Assembly (NCBI GenBank): GCA_024685175.1 | Contig: JAIKWD010000003.1 | Span: 1-64,000, forward strand | Direction: 5' to 3' | Length of the DNA: 64,000 bases | DNA from: Bacteroidales bacterium | GTDB lineage: Bacteria; Bacteroidota; Bacteroidia; Bacteroidales; WCHB1-69 | In this document: positions 51,501 to 60,913 of the stretch, piece after piece | How the letters are laid out: every line of letters begins with the position of its first letter | How positions within the stretch are numbered: position 1 is the first letter of the stretch | Position numbers and translations under genes: made by a program | The notes under the pieces: model-generated | What the model was told of the DNA's origin: nothing | The model's database searches: none | The model's input: the letters and a program-made list of their open reading frames with translations, nothing else

Positions 51501-52214
51501 CCGCGCATCTTCGTCTTCAACAACCTCAACGAGACGGAGATCAACCGTTCCATTGACGAGTTGTCGACAGCCATCGAAGAATCGCAGATATTGGCCTTAA
51601 GTGGCGGTTTCAGCTCCGGCGACGAGCCGGACGGCAGCGGCAAGTTCATCGCCACGGTGCTCAACAACGCCAAAATCAAGGCCGCCGTCAATGGCCTCAT
51701 CGCCCGCAAGGGACTAGTGTTGGGCATCTGCAACGGCTTCCAAGCTCTCGTCAAGTCGGGCTTGTTACCATACGGCCGATTGGGCGACATCACGCCGGAC
51801 TCCCCCACCCTGTACCGCAACAACATCAACCGCCACATCTCGCGCCTCGTGCGCACCCGCGTAGGCACGGTGGCCTCGCCGTGGCTCTCCTCCTTCAACG
51901 TGGGCGACGTGCACAACATCGCCGTCAGCCACGGGGAAGGCAAGTTCGTGGTCAGCAAGGAATTGGCCAAAGAGCTGTTCGAACACGGACAGGTGGCCTT
52001 TCAGTATTGCGACGAGAACGGGAAGGTGAGTATGGACCCGAACGACAACCCCAACGGCTCGTTCTACGCCATCGAAGGCATCGTCTCCCGTGACGGCCTC
52101 ATCCTCGGCAAGATGGGTCACAGCGAGCGCAAGGGCGAGAATCTGTACAAGAACATCGACGGTGACAAGGTGCAAGACATCTTCAAGAATGCCGTTAATT
52201 ACTTTACTCGCTAA
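48501..52214 (+). CDS. purL: Phosphoribosylformylglycinamidine synthase, single-chain large PurL
   Basis: A 1237-residue single-chain FGAM synthase that turns FGAR, glutamine and ATP into FGAM in purine synthesis. The order is an N-terminal PurS-like part (1 to about 140), a linker, two ATP-binding halves with SDHCRHTTFET, NETHNHPTEIEPFGGAATCVGG and GRDGIGGATGAS, and a C-terminal glutamine amidotransferase with FPGTNCDYDTAKAF, LSGGFSSGDEPDGSGKF and the nucleophile Cys in GICNGFQAL. Everything needed is present. It is a separate unit with its own promoter, far from purE. Confidence 0.96.
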   Translation: MRNARIFVEKKHGFDVEATSLKETLNHNFNLNIRNMRQLVVYDLFNVDDILLERAKVGVLSEPVVDDLLEEISLDGLTYLAVEFLPGQFDQRADSAMQCLSLLDPKTEAVIKSAKLYIFDADLTSEQFAQIKKYCINEVEAREKDMSKLELTENPEVQDVATYADFTHWSNDQLEDFRVKQGLAMSLEDLAFIQDYFKNEERREPTDTEIKLLDTYWSDHCRHTTFETELTKITFTPCNLQDQLQDAYNQYLAMRKEVYGNRNKPQTLMDMASINGKYERKAGNLDDMEVSEENNACSVYIDVDVDGTLERWLLMFKNETHNHPTEIEPFGGAATCVGGAIRDPLSGRSYVYQALRVTGAGNINAPISETLEGKLPQSVISKSAAAGYSSYGNQIGLATTHVREIYHDDYKAKRLEIGAVVGAAPVDHVRRERPQPGDIVIMFGGRTGRDGIGGATGASKEHNEKSLDTCAAEVQKGNAPEERKIQHLFRRPEVTRLVKKSNDFGAGGVSVAIGELADGLDIDLDSVRTKYKGLNGTEVAISESQERMSVVVDPKDVDTFFEYCRQENIEANVIARVTDTNRLTMTWRGKTIVDLSRDFINTNGVRQKTEAVINAIPDNVLAPQTVSGSTMQEKMLSCLANPNVASQKGLIEMFDATIGASTVLMPFGGKNQLTETQASVQKLPVLHGHTNTASVMAFGYNPYIALRSPFHAAVFAILESMSKIVAVGADYKHLRFTFQEYFEKMGHEPARWGKPCAAMLGCVWMLKQFDLAALGGKDSMSGTFKNLNVPPTFVSFAITTENAKNIISPEFKRKGNHIYFIQNKIENCLPNIQRTREIFDYVHENTLNGRIVSAFTLQYGGIAEALAKMSFGNDLGFDIRTDLNLFDYGYGSFVVETTEKLDADFTIELGTVSDQFIINGETLDKKACLETWRSYYFNLYPDQAANETTAKGEEFAVNSQCTPVAKYPGHIERPKVILPVFPGTNCDYDTAKAFRDAGAEPRIFVFNNLNETEINRSIDELSTAIEESQILALSGGFSSGDEPDGSGKFIATVLNNAKIKAAVNGLIARKGLVLGICNGFQALVKSGLLPYGRLGDITPDSPTLYRNNINRHISRLVRTRVGTVASPWLSSFNVGDVHNIAVSHGEGKFVVSKELAKELFEHGQVAFQYCDENGKVSMDPNDNPNGSFYAIEGIVSRDGLILGKMGHSERKGENLYKNIDGDKVQDIFKNAVNYFTR

Positions 52215-52266
52215 CGCCAAATTCAACATTTGGAATTCAAAATGGATTAACCAAAATCAACGCAAT

Positions 52267-52887
52267 ATGGACAAGATAGAATTAATGGTTGCCGACATCC
52301 ACGCGGCCACGCAACCCTCCGAGGCCTTCTCGCTGATCTTGAAAGAGAAGGAGGGCGATCGGTACGTGCCGGTCATCATCGGGATGAGCGAGGCGCGCGC
52401 CATTTTGGTGGAACTGAACCAGTCGCCCACCCATCGTCCGCTAACGCACGAACTCTTTGCTTCCATCTGCGACCACTTCAGATGCCAATTGCTGGAAGTC
52501 AACATCGTGCACTACGAAAACGGAGTCTATTTTGCCGATATGGTGATGAAAAACGCCGACGGAACCACGTTTACCATTGACAGTCGTCCCTCCGATGCCA
52601 TCGCGTTGGCGTTGAAGGCCAAAGTCTCCTTCTATATGAATGCCGATATCTTCAATACAAATAGTCTGCAAGACCAACCTGAAGAGTTTGAAGAAGAAGA
52701 TGATGATGAATATCTGTCCAATGATCTATTGGAGACAGCGCCAGAAGAGCAAAACGATGCCTTTATTGAACAGAAACTACTGGAAATGAGCAATATGGAG
52801 CTAGAAACCTTATTGGAGGGCGCCGTTGCCAGTGAAGATTTCGAACTGGCTGAAAAGATCCAGCAGGAATTGGATCGGAGAAAATAG
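52267..52887 (+). CDS. Bifunctional-nuclease-like DUF151 protein with a UVR motif
   Basis: A 206-residue protein. Residues 1 to about 140 form a BFN/DUF151 domain (IELMVADIHAATQPSEAFSLI ... YVPVIIGMSEARAILVEL ... SRPSDAIALALKA). An acidic linker (EEFEEEDDDEYL) follows, then a C-terminal UVR motif (LLEGAVASEDFELAEKIQQEL), which in UvrB/UvrC and ClpA-type partners mediates protein contacts. The start at 52267 is chosen because MDKIELMVAD begins the family; upstream frame overlaps the end of purL. It ends where the convergent PHP gene ends (adjacent stop codons at 52887/52888). Nuclease activity is inferred from plant relatives. Confidence 0.85.
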   Translation: MDKIELMVADIHAATQPSEAFSLILKEKEGDRYVPVIIGMSEARAILVELNQSPTHRPLTHELFASICDHFRCQLLEVNIVHYENGVYFADMVMKNADGTTFTIDSRPSDAIALALKAKVSFYMNADIFNTNSLQDQPEEFEEEDDDEYLSNDLLETAPEEQNDAFIEQKLLEMSNMELETLLEGAVASEDFELAEKIQQELDRRK

Positions 52888-53715
52888 TTAACAGAATTTC
52901 CCTTTTTCTACATCAAAATGCACCAAGTTGAGGAACCCGCAACGATGGAGTTCTTCAATGGCTTCGGTGCGATACAAGTCCAACTCGTCCGCCTTATGGG
53001 CATCGGTGCTAATGATCACAGGAATATCCAATTTGTGCGCCAATTTCAGCAACTCCGTTGAGGGGTAGAACGCATCGCAACGTTTCTTGTAGAGGCCGCG
53101 CGTGTTGATTTCCATCACCACGTCGTGCTCATGCACCAGGTGCACGGCTTTCTCGGCCAAAGCCACATACCAAGGTTCATCTTCCTGAAAGAAACGATGT
53201 TGATTGTGCATCTTGATTTTATCGAGATGTGCAACAACATCCATCCGTTGTGTTTCTATCATTTCAAAGGTTTGTTCCCAAAAAGTTGTGACTGCTTTTT
53301 TGATATCACCCCCAAAAAGGTTGGCGAGCCCATCGTCGTATATCTCTCGTTTGGAGCCGTCGATAAACCATAGGCGATCATCATTCTCTGGACGCACCAA
53401 ATGAACCCCGCCGATGATGTAATCCAAATGATACTTTGTCTTGAATTCCTCAAAAGGAGTTGACATTCTTGGAATATAGTCGCATTCAAGACTCTTAAGT
53501 AACTGGACGTTAGTAGATTTTTGCAACTGGTCGATTTCGGCACAATACTGTGGTATTTTTTCTTGTGCGATACCGAAATCGTTCTCGAAGGGCACGGGGG
53601 CATGCGAGGAGAAGCCGAGTTGCTCCATGTGTAGAGTTTCAGCCGCTGTCACAAAAGCTCGCAATGGATCCTTTCCATCGCAATAGGTAGAATGAGTATG
53701 ATAGTTTGAAGACAT
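52888..53715 (-). CDS. PHP-domain histidinol-phosphatase-like protein
   Basis: A 275-residue PHP phosphoesterase of the HisK/HisJ type, which would remove phosphate from L-histidinol phosphate. The metal-binding motifs are NYHTHSTYCDG, LECDYIP, GGVHLVR, DVVAHLDKI and STDAHKADEL, all in order. The ATG at 53715 (MSSNYHTHS) is the sensible start. It lies four bases after the stop of a serine hydrolase gene and is convergent with the DUF151 gene. No other his genes are nearby, so the phosphatase substrate is not certain. Confidence 0.88.
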   Translation of the reverse strand: MSSNYHTHSTYCDGKDPLRAFVTAAETLHMEQLGFSSHAPVPFENDFGIAQEKIPQYCAEIDQLQKSTNVQLLKSLECDYIPRMSTPFEEFKTKYHLDYIIGGVHLVRPENDDRLWFIDGSKREIYDDGLANLFGGDIKKAVTTFWEQTFEMIETQRMDVVAHLDKIKMHNQHRFFQEDEPWYVALAEKAVHLVHEHDVVMEINTRGLYKKRCDAFYPSTELLKLAHKLDIPVIISTDAHKADELDLYRTEAIEELHRCGFLNLVHFDVEKGKFC

Positions 53716-53719
53716 GGTA

Positions 53720-55039
53720 TTAATAACGGCGACGGTAAAAGCTATCCACAAATTTGAGAATCTCATCGCTTTTGCCACGATGAGCACGATTGTAGAAATT
53801 GCTGAGGAATACTATTTGCAAGCCATCTGAAGGTCTGTAGAGCCAAACATTTTGGAATCCATCCCAGAGACCTCCGTGAAAGACGACGAATCCCGTAGTA
53901 TCTTTTTCTTCCATTCTCACGCCATAGCCATACCATTCGTCAGGTTGTTGGCCATTGGCTAATTGATTCTGAACTTTGGTAGCCTTGTCAATCCATTCTT
54001 TAGGCAGAATTTTGTATTGAAAAAAATAGGCATTGGTCCATTGAATCAAATCACGAGCGGTGGCGTAAACACCTTTATCGCCCAAGATTCCATTTAAGCG
54101 ATCATATTGTGCCAAAGCGCCACTCTTCCAGTGTCCACGAGCCACTGGTCTAGTCACGAATGCATTCATCGGATAGGCGACTACATACTCTTCTCCATTA
54201 TCCACAGGATCGTGTTGCAAAATATCAATGGGTGAGACACCCAAGACCTCCGTAAAGAAACGGGTTTCCTTCAGACCTGCCGGTTCCAAAATATTCTTAT
54301 GCACATAATACTCAAATGGCAAACCGGTTACTTTTTCGACGATGGAAGCCAAAACAGCGTAATTCGTATTTACATATTTGTAATCAGACCCACGTGGAAA
54401 CATGCGGGGAAATTTCTGTTGTGCCATCACTTCGATAAGTTGCTCATTGTCAATCATAAATGAATTATCATACAACTTTATATCAAAGTTAAAATACTCT
54501 GGGAGACCTGATGTATGCGTGAGCAACTGTTTTATCGTGACATATTTATATGGAATGGTAGGGAAATATTTGCATAACGAGTCTGTTAATTTCAGTTTGC
54601 CTTCGGAGCAAAGTTTAAGAATAGAAGCAGCTGTAAATTGTTTGGAGATGGATGCCAAGTCGAAAAGGGTCTCCATCGTCATCTTGTTGTCGTCACTTTT
54701 GCGAAGTCCACCCAACTGTTCGTATGTAATCGTGTCATAGCCGGTGGTTTCACGGAACAATTGGAGATATCCGCAGGCACGTTCCACCAAGATAGTATCA
54801 TGACGGGCTATGATCACCGTACCGTTAAGTTTCTGGCAGGCACTGTCGATCCAATGTCCCAACGCCTGTGCCAATGCACAGGTGGTGTCAATTTTCAAAT
54901 CCGCATATAGTTCTACCGATTGTTTCTTTGTAGTGTCGCGCACATGTTTTTCTTTATCACTGGCCTTTGCATGGGAGCATTGGGTGACTGAAAAAAACAC
55001 GGCTGCGGCCAGACAGCAAAAAACAATAATTTTTTTCAT
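53720..55039 (-). CDS. Serine hydrolase, class C beta-lactamase/DD-peptidase fold
   Basis: A 439-residue secreted beta-lactamase-family serine hydrolase, with a signal and a possible lipobox near Cys21. The active-site motifs are the SxxK in LASISKQFTA, the YxN-like motif in KYVNTNYAV, and HGGLWDG in place of KTG. An N-terminal extension (about 35-80) is charged. Such proteins in Bacteroidota act on cell-wall peptides, D-amino esters or other amides; true beta-lactamase activity cannot be assumed. It lies 39 bases after rho and four bases before the PHP gene. Confidence 0.88.
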   Translation of the reverse strand: MKKIIVFCCLAAAVFFSVTQCSHAKASDKEKHVRDTTKKQSVELYADLKIDTTCALAQALGHWIDSACQKLNGTVIIARHDTILVERACGYLQLFRETTGYDTITYEQLGGLRKSDDNKMTMETLFDLASISKQFTAASILKLCSEGKLKLTDSLCKYFPTIPYKYVTIKQLLTHTSGLPEYFNFDIKLYDNSFMIDNEQLIEVMAQQKFPRMFPRGSDYKYVNTNYAVLASIVEKVTGLPFEYYVHKNILEPAGLKETRFFTEVLGVSPIDILQHDPVDNGEEYVVAYPMNAFVTRPVARGHWKSGALAQYDRLNGILGDKGVYATARDLIQWTNAYFFQYKILPKEWIDKATKVQNQLANGQQPDEWYGYGVRMEEKDTTGFVVFHGGLWDGFQNVWLYRPSDGLQIVFLSNFYNRAHRGKSDEILKFVDSFYRRRY

Positions 55040-55078
55040 AGGTATGGTTTATAGGTTCAACGATGCAATCGGAAAGCT

Positions 55079-56878
55079 TTAGCTATTCATTGCACGTAAA
55101 AATTCCTCGTTGGACTTCGTGTCTTCCATATTCTCCTTGATGAAGGTCATGGCCTCGATTGTAGTCATATCGGCGATATGATTACGAAGGATCCAGACTT
55201 TCTGGAGGGTCTCGGGAGATTGCAACAAGTCGTCACGACGGGTGCTGGAGGCCACCAAATCGACGGCCGGATAGATACGTTTGTTGGAGAGTTTGCGGTC
55301 GAGTTGTAGCTCCATGTTACCAGTACCCTTGAACTCCTCGAAGATGACCTCATCCATGCGGGAGCCAGTGTCAATAAGGGCGGTGGAAATGATGGTGAGG
55401 GAACCGCCGTTTTCCACGTTACGAGCCGCGCCGAAGAAACGTTTCGGTTTCTGCAGAGCGTTGGCTTCGACACCACCGGAAAGCACCTTGCCGGATGCGG
55501 GGGCGATGGTATTGAACGCACGTGCCAATCGAGTGATGGAGTCCAACAAGATACAGACATCATGACCACACTCTACCATACGTTTGGCTTTTTCCAACAC
55601 CATATTGGCGATCTTCACATGACGCTCTGCGGGCTCGTCAAACGTAGAGGAGATAACCTCAGCGTTTACACTTCGCTGCATGTCCGTCACCTCTTCAGGA
55701 CGTTCGTCTATCAGCAATACAATCAAATATATCTCGGGGTGGTTATAAGCGATGGCGTTAGCCACATCCTTCAACAGGACGGTCTTACCTGTCTTGGGCT
55801 GAGCAACGATCAAGCCACGCTGACCCTTGCCGATGGGTGCGAACAAGTCGATGACACGAGTGGAGATATTGCAGTCAGGATGCCCTGTAATGTTGATTTT
55901 CTCATCCGGGAACATCGGCGTAAGGTAATCGAACGGGATTCTATCGCGGATATCTTCCGGGTTACAGCCGTTGATTTTATCCACTTTTGTGAGCGGGAAA
56001 TACTTCTCTCCACTTTTAGGCGGACGAATCTGGCCATAAATTGTATCACCATTTTTCAGGCCAAATAGTTTGATCTGAGACATGGAGACGTAAATGTCAT
56101 CCGGGGAGGAAAGATAATTGTAATCGGAAGAGCGCAAGAAGCCACAGTTGTCGCTCGTGATTTCAAGTACACCCTCGGCATACACGGCACCGTCATATTG
56201 TGAGTTTGCCAGCAAGGCCATTTGCTCTTCCAAGAACTTCTCTTCGGCGGTTTTCTCAGGAGCCTGTGCATTATGCTGTTGCTGACGATTATGATTGTCC
56301 TGTGAATTTTTGTTATTCTTGTTCGACTTGTTCCCGGCAAAATTTTTCTTCTGCTCTTCGTCCTTCTTATTCTCCTTGTTGGCCTTCTTTTGCTGCTTTG
56401 CAGGAGAAGGGGTCTCTGCCTCTTCGTCGGCAGGTTTCACCTCCTTGGGTTGCGATTCTTCTTCTGTAGTGTCAACGCCTTCATCGAGGCTGACATTCTT
56501 TTTAGGACGGCCTCTTCTTTTTTTGGAGGGCTGTTCTTCGTCAGAGGATGATTTACTATCGTTCGTCACCTCATTCTCCTCAAACAATGTAGGTTGTTCT
56601 TCCGACAAAGCAGCTTCTTTTTCCACTTTAGCTGTGCGTTTGCGCTTAGTCTTAGGTTTCTCTTCGGAGGGGAGTGGATTAGCCATAACGACAGGTTCCT
56701 CCACACGAGGGGTCTCTTCTATCGGCTCTGCAATTTTCTCTTTATTGAAAACCACCGGTTTCTTTTCCGGCAGTACTACTCTTTCGGTAGGTTTGTTTTG
56801 GTTGGAAGAACCAGCAGGCAATGGGGTTGCAGTACTAATTCTCTTCCTTTTAGGTCTATTTTCAACGGACTCAGTCAT
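55079..56878 (-). CDS. rho: Transcription termination factor Rho with a long disordered N-terminus
   Basis: A 599-residue Rho, a hexameric RNA helicase for factor-dependent termination. The RNA-binding and ATPase core lies from about 232 on: [21 protein letters not shown] and the Walker [13 protein letters not shown] (about 357-369; usual consensus APPKAGKT), then [10 protein letters not shown] and the C-terminal end. Residues 1 to about 220 are Lys/Glu/Asn/Gln-rich and without hydrophobic core, with an AT-hook-like RRGRPKK at 121-127. In Bacteroides thetaiotaomicron a similar Rho region drives phase separation. Start at 56878; its leader is about 95 bases. Confidence 0.95.
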   Translation of the reverse strand: MTESVENRPKRKRISTATPLPAGSSNQNKPTERVVLPEKKPVVFNKEKIAEPIEETPRVEEPVVMANPLPSEEKPKTKRKRTAKVEKEAALSEEQPTLFEENEVTNDSKSSSDEEQPSKKRRGRPKKNVSLDEGVDTTEEESQPKEVKPADEEAETPSPAKQQKKANKENKKDEEQKKNFAGNKSNKNNKNSQDNHNRQQQHNAQAPEKTAEEKFLEEQMALLANSQYDGAVYAEGVLEITSDNCGFLRSSDYNYLSSPDDIYVSMSQIKLFGLKNGDTIYGQIRPPKSGEKYFPLTKVDKINGCNPEDIRDRIPFDYLTPMFPDEKINITGHPDCNISTRVIDLFAPIGKGQRGLIVAQPKTGKTVLLKDVANAIAYNHPEIYLIVLLIDERPEEVTDMQRSVNAEVISSTFDEPAERHVKIANMVLEKAKRMVECGHDVCILLDSITRLARAFNTIAPASGKVLSGGVEANALQKPKRFFGAARNVENGGSLTIISTALIDTGSRMDEVIFEEFKGTGNMELQLDRKLSNKRIYPAVDLVASSTRRDDLLQSPETLQKVWILRNHIADMTTIEAMTFIKENMEDTKSNEEFLRAMNS

Positions 56879-56973
56879 GTAATATAAGAATTTGTAGATG
56901 ATTTCCCTAAGATCATGAAAGATCGTCTGGCCGCGGAAAAGAATGGCTGACGTCGCTTTCCAGTAAGGGCGCA

Positions 56974-56981
56974 CAAAAATA
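56974..56981 (-). promoter_or_regulatory. -7 box of rho
   Basis: CAAAAATA reads TATTTTTG on the minus strand, about 96 bases before the rho ATG; the leader is long enough for autoregulation by Rho. Confidence 0.5.
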
Positions 56982-57029
56982 CATTTTTTTTCTTTTGTTC
57001 AACTAAAAAACAAGCACTCTTTAAGAATG

Positions 57030-59144
57030 TCAGCTAATCACACTCCAGTTAATTTCGCGCTGCAAGAGCTTGGCTACGGTAAGGGCAAGACGTCTATGTT
57101 CCGGACGTTTGAGGTCGGGGTCGTTGTCCAGCACTTGCATGGCGAGTGTTCGGGTGTAGGAGACCAACTTTTCATCTTTCACGATATCCGCGATTTTAAA
57201 GTCCAGCATACCGCTCTGTTGGGTACCTTGGATATCGCCGGGACCTCGCAGCTGAAGATCGTAGTTGGCAATCTCGAAGCCGTCGTTGGTGCTAACCATG
57301 GCGTTAATTCGTTTTTTGCCGTCGGAGGAGAGTTCGTACTTGGACATAAGGATGCAGTATGACTGGCTACCGCCCCTGCCCACGCGCCCGCGAAGCTGGT
57401 GCAACTGCGACAGTCCGAAACGCTCGGCGTTTTCAATCACCATCACGGTGGCGTTGGGCACATCGATGCCCACCTCTATGACCGTAGTGGAGAGTAAGAT
57501 CTGCGACTGTTTTTTGAGAAAACGCTGCATCTCGAAGTCTTTGTCTTCGTTTTTCATCTTGCCGTGCACTACGCCAATACCATACTCTGGAGGAGGAAAC
57601 GCCCGCGAGATGGCCTCGTATCCCGCCATAAGGTCCAACAGGTCCATCTTCTCAGACTCCTGGATAAGCGGGTACACCATGAAGACTTGTCGTCCTTCCG
57701 CAATCTGTTTTTTCATGAAGCCAAACAGCTTGAGGCGGTCTTTTTCATACAAATGTCTCGTGATGATGGGTTTTCTTCCTGCCGGCAGCTCGTCAATGAC
57801 GGAAATGTCGAGGTCTCCATAAAGGGTCATGGCCAACGTGCGGGGAATTGGTGTGGCGGTCATCACAAGCACATGCGGGGGAATGGCATTCTTACGCCAC
57901 AGCTTGGCTCGTTGCTCCACCCCAAAGCGGTGCTGTTCGTCTATGACAACCAAGCCAATGTTCTTAAACTGCACATTATCCTCGATAAGGGCATGTGTAC
58001 CGATGAGAACATCCACATCGCCATTCTGCAAGCCCTCAAAGATCTGCTTACGCTTAGCCGGCTTCGTGGAACCCGAGAGAAACTCCACGCGCAAGCCTAA
58101 CGGAGCCACCTGCTTGCTAATCTTAGCAAAATGCTGTGTGGCCAAGATCTCCGTCGGGGCCATCAAGCAAGATTGATAGCCATTGTCTTTGGCTATCAAC
58201 ATAATGAATAAGGCAATGATGGTCTTGCCGCTCCCCACGTCACCTTGCAGCAGTCGGTTCATCTGATGGCCACTGCCGAGGTCGGCACGGATCTCCTTGA
58301 TGACCCGTTTTTGGGCATTTGTCAACTCAAAGGGAAGATACTTTTTATAAAAAGTGTTAAAATAGTCGCCCACCTTACTGAACTTATGTCCACGCACACG
58401 TTTTGTGTTGATTTGTTTGAGCATCAACATTTTCAACTGAGTGAAAAAAAGCTCGTCAAACTTGAGTCTGAGCGAGGCATGCGCCAAGTGTTGGTTGCTT
58501 TCAGGATAGTGAATCTGGCATAGCGCATCCTTCAATGACATCAATTTAAGATTATTTAACATGTCATCAGGAAGGGTCTCAGGGATAATATCGTGGACGA
58601 CAGGCAATAGATTGGCCACCAACTTGGATATGGCTTTGGAGTCAAGGGTTCTCTTCTTGGCAAAATCCGAAGTATTGTAAAGTGGCTGGAAGCGCATGGG
58701 CACGGGAGAGTCGTTTTGGGCGGCAGGATCTATCATCTCGGGATGTGTCATATTCCATCGGCCATTGAACACCGTAGGCTTCCCGAAAATGATGTACTCC
58801 TGCTTGTTCTGCAACATGTCCTGCACCCACTTGATGCCGTTGAACCATACCAGTTCCAGACTACCCGTATCATCAGAAAACTGCGCAACCAGCCGTTTGG
58901 CCCGCTGCTGGCCCACCACTTCCGCCCCTGTAATACGTCCGCGAAGCTGAATGTAGCTGCCATCCTCCACGATGTCCGATACGTGGTATATGTGCGACTT
59001 GTCAATATGCCGATAGGGATAGTAGTGCAATAAATCGTTGAAGGTGCTGATATTGAATTCTTTTCGCAGCACCTCCGCCCGCTTTGGCCCGACACCCTTC
59101 AGAAATTCAATCGGAGTGGATAATATGTCATTTTGTTCTATCAT
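57030..59144 (-). CDS. recG: ATP-dependent DNA helicase RecG
   Basis: A 704-residue RecG that unwinds branched DNA and reverses stalled forks. An N-terminal wedge/OB domain (about 60-165, LRGRITGAEVVGQQRAKR) precedes the two helicase lobes with Walker A GDVGSGKTI, VVIDEQHRFG (DEQH box), VMTATPIPRTLA and GRVGRGGSQSYC, and the C-terminal tail. The start at 59144 (MIEQNDILSTP) fits the family; eight codons of open frame upstream are not needed. It has its own -7 box and is followed after 55 bases by the rho promoter. Confidence 0.96.
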   Translation of the reverse strand: MIEQNDILSTPIEFLKGVGPKRAEVLRKEFNISTFNDLLHYYPYRHIDKSHIYHVSDIVEDGSYIQLRGRITGAEVVGQQRAKRLVAQFSDDTGSLELVWFNGIKWVQDMLQNKQEYIIFGKPTVFNGRWNMTHPEMIDPAAQNDSPVPMRFQPLYNTSDFAKKRTLDSKAISKLVANLLPVVHDIIPETLPDDMLNNLKLMSLKDALCQIHYPESNQHLAHASLRLKFDELFFTQLKMLMLKQINTKRVRGHKFSKVGDYFNTFYKKYLPFELTNAQKRVIKEIRADLGSGHQMNRLLQGDVGSGKTIIALFIMLIAKDNGYQSCLMAPTEILATQHFAKISKQVAPLGLRVEFLSGSTKPAKRKQIFEGLQNGDVDVLIGTHALIEDNVQFKNIGLVVIDEQHRFGVEQRAKLWRKNAIPPHVLVMTATPIPRTLAMTLYGDLDISVIDELPAGRKPIITRHLYEKDRLKLFGFMKKQIAEGRQVFMVYPLIQESEKMDLLDLMAGYEAISRAFPPPEYGIGVVHGKMKNEDKDFEMQRFLKKQSQILLSTTVIEVGIDVPNATVMVIENAERFGLSQLHQLRGRVGRGGSQSYCILMSKYELSSDGKKRINAMVSTNDGFEIANYDLQLRGPGDIQGTQQSGMLDFKIADIVKDEKLVSYTRTLAMQVLDNDPDLKRPEHRRLALTVAKLLQREINWSVIS

Positions 59145-59165
59145 GGTTTTGTTTTTATATTGGTG

Positions 59166-59173
59166 CAAAAATA
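59166..59173 (-). promoter_or_regulatory. -7 box of recG
   Basis: CAAAAATA reads TATTTTTG on the minus strand, 22 bases before the ATG at 59144. Confidence 0.55.
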
Positions 59174-59189
59174 GTAAAAAAGCGGTTAG

Positions 59190-59252
59190 GATTGAGATGT
59201 ATGATGTGAGAAGTAAGATGATAGACGTATGACGTAAGATTTATGATGTCAG
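59190..59252. repeat. Heptamer-period intergenic tract G
   Basis: Units gattgag, atgtatg, atgtgag, aagtaag, atgatag, acgtatg, acgtaag, atttatg, atgtcag, all 7 nt, between the recG promoter and the 3' end of the universal stress gene. Confidence 0.75.
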
Positions 59253-59316
59253 CAATGAAAAATCCTCACCCCTCACTAAAAACACCTCTCCACGACTGCC
59301 ACCTGCCAACGGCCGA

Positions 59317-60168
59317 TCACGTGCAAAGAACATACAAATCGTCGCGTGGATTGATGCACAACACCGGAAAATCCAGGGCATTTCCAATGATTTTTTTCTC
59401 TTTGCGACCTGTAAAAAGTACTGCTGGAGAGAAGAACTGGGTCATCATCATGACAGAGATGGAGGCGTTCACTGTTGGAGCATACTCAAGGGCAAAGATA
59501 TCCATATCCTTCCCATGAGTCTCCACCTCTTCAATGCAATATTCGACTTCCAGATTATGGTACAGACGTTCCACGAATGTAATATTGTCGCTCACCTGTT
59601 TTTTGAGACCTGCATCTTTATATTGTGGGTGCAGAACATGGATTGTTGCACCATAAAAACGACTGAAGTAGCTGGCCCAAAGTGCTTTTTCCTTGGCTTG
59701 TCGCTCAATATCCACGGGTAACAGCACATGTTGAAACATCTCTTTGTCGGGCAACTTCCGCCCTACAGTCAACACAGGTACGCGCGACGGTTTGATGAAG
59801 TTGATGGCCTTCCTCTGATTGAACAATCCATTGCTCTTGGCATTATCCACCCCGATAACGAACATCATCGTATTGGTTTCCTCCGCATATCGATACAGAG
59901 TCTCCGGGAAGAAATAGTCGGTGAGCAGCAATGTCTCTATGTCGTGAGCGAGCAATTGTTGGATGTTCTGCATCACTTTGTCGGCGTTGGCCCCTCTTTT
60001 GCCTTCCTCCAAGGTAAAGCCAAATCTGGTAATAACCGTAAGGGAGGCATGGAACACTGCAGCCATCATACCACCATGGCACAAAGCCGAAATGCCGAAC
60101 TCGGAATCATCGGCTATGGCAATGACGTTCAGCTTCTTTTTTTGATCTATGGGCTCGTGGATTTCCAT
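59317..60168 (-). CDS. Tandem universal stress protein (UspA-like)
   Basis: A 283-residue protein made of two UspA-like Rossmann folds. The first (about 12-135) opens KLNVIAIADDSEFGISAL and ends FIKPSRVPVLTVGR; the second (about 145-275) opens MFQHVLLPVDIERQAKEKAL and ends FPVLCINPRDD. The glycine-rich ATP motif is incomplete in both, so nucleotide binding is uncertain. Tandem USPs are common in Bacteroidota. It is the third visible gene in a minus-strand run with GH3 and tsaB (26-base gap to tsaB). Confidence 0.8.
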   Translation of the reverse strand: MEIHEPIDQKKKLNVIAIADDSEFGISALCHGGMMAAVFHASLTVITRFGFTLEEGKRGANADKVMQNIQQLLAHDIETLLLTDYFFPETLYRYAEETNTMMFVIGVDNAKSNGLFNQRKAINFIKPSRVPVLTVGRKLPDKEMFQHVLLPVDIERQAKEKALWASYFSRFYGATIHVLHPQYKDAGLKKQVSDNITFVERLYHNLEVEYCIEEVETHGKDMDIFALEYAPTVNASISVMMMTQFFSPAVLFTGRKEKKIIGNALDFPVLCINPRDDLYVLCT

Positions 60169-60194
60169 GGGCGTAACAATTGAGTTTATTTTGA

Positions 60195-60899
60195 TCAGTG
60201 AAGGCCTTTGACATTGGGTTTTCCAGCCACATACTCCTTGAGATAGAATGGCTCAAAATAAGCGGTATCGGCAAAGTCCTTGTCTTTCCATTTTTTCAAG
60301 GCAATGGACAACATGAAACGGGCTGATAGTGTAAAGTCAACAAAGTGAGCGTTAGCGTGTTTCGACAAGAGATCCTTGCATTTGGGCATTCCATTGCCAC
60401 AAAAGAGGAGCTTCTTGTCGTCCAGCAATGCCGTATAGGTGTCTTTCTCAACGACGACAGCGGCTGTTTCGTCCACCAATTGCAAATCCGTGTTGTAGCG
60501 GGCGGTGAAGACCTCCATTCGACGTGCATCGATCATCGGGACTATGTCTCCTTGAAACTCAGGGCAAAGGCTCTTTGCTCCGGCGGCCAAACTTGCCAAG
60601 GTGCTTACGGCCATCACGGGCACGCCCAAAGAGTACGCAATGCCCTTGGCTGTAGACACGCCTATGCGCAACCCCGTGTAAGAGCCCGGTCCGACACTTA
60701 CCACCACCCCGTCAACAGCCCTCAAATCCCGATTTGCCGCTTTACACACTTGGTCAATATAGGGCAAGAGATTCTTGGAATGCGAGTTCCCGTCGCCACT
60801 CTCTTGCACCGCTAACACTTCATCGCCGAAAGTCAAGGCGGCAGAACAGACCTCCGTAGCCGTTTCAATATGTAATAGTAATGGTTTGTCGTTTTCCAT
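60195..60899 (-). CDS. tsaB: tRNA threonylcarbamoyladenosine synthesis protein TsaB
   Basis: A 234-residue TsaB (YeaZ), the partner of TsaD in adding t6A to tRNAs that read ANN codons. It belongs to the ASKHA fold: LLLHIETATEVCSAAL at the N-terminus and SVGPGSYTGLRIGVSTAKGI with the following LGVPVMAVSTLASLA are the diagnostic segments. Length is normal. It lies 14 bases after the GH3 gene. tsaC, tsaD and tsaE are not in the window. Confidence 0.95.
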   Translation of the reverse strand: MENDKPLLLHIETATEVCSAALTFGDEVLAVQESGDGNSHSKNLLPYIDQVCKAANRDLRAVDGVVVSVGPGSYTGLRIGVSTAKGIAYSLGVPVMAVSTLASLAAGAKSLCPEFQGDIVPMIDARRMEVFTARYNTDLQLVDETAAVVVEKDTYTALLDDKKLLFCGNGMPKCKDLLSKHANAHFVDFTLSARFMLSIALKKWKDKDFADTAYFEPFYLKEYVAGKPNVKGLH

Positions 60900-60913
60900 T
60901 TTGGATCAGTTTC

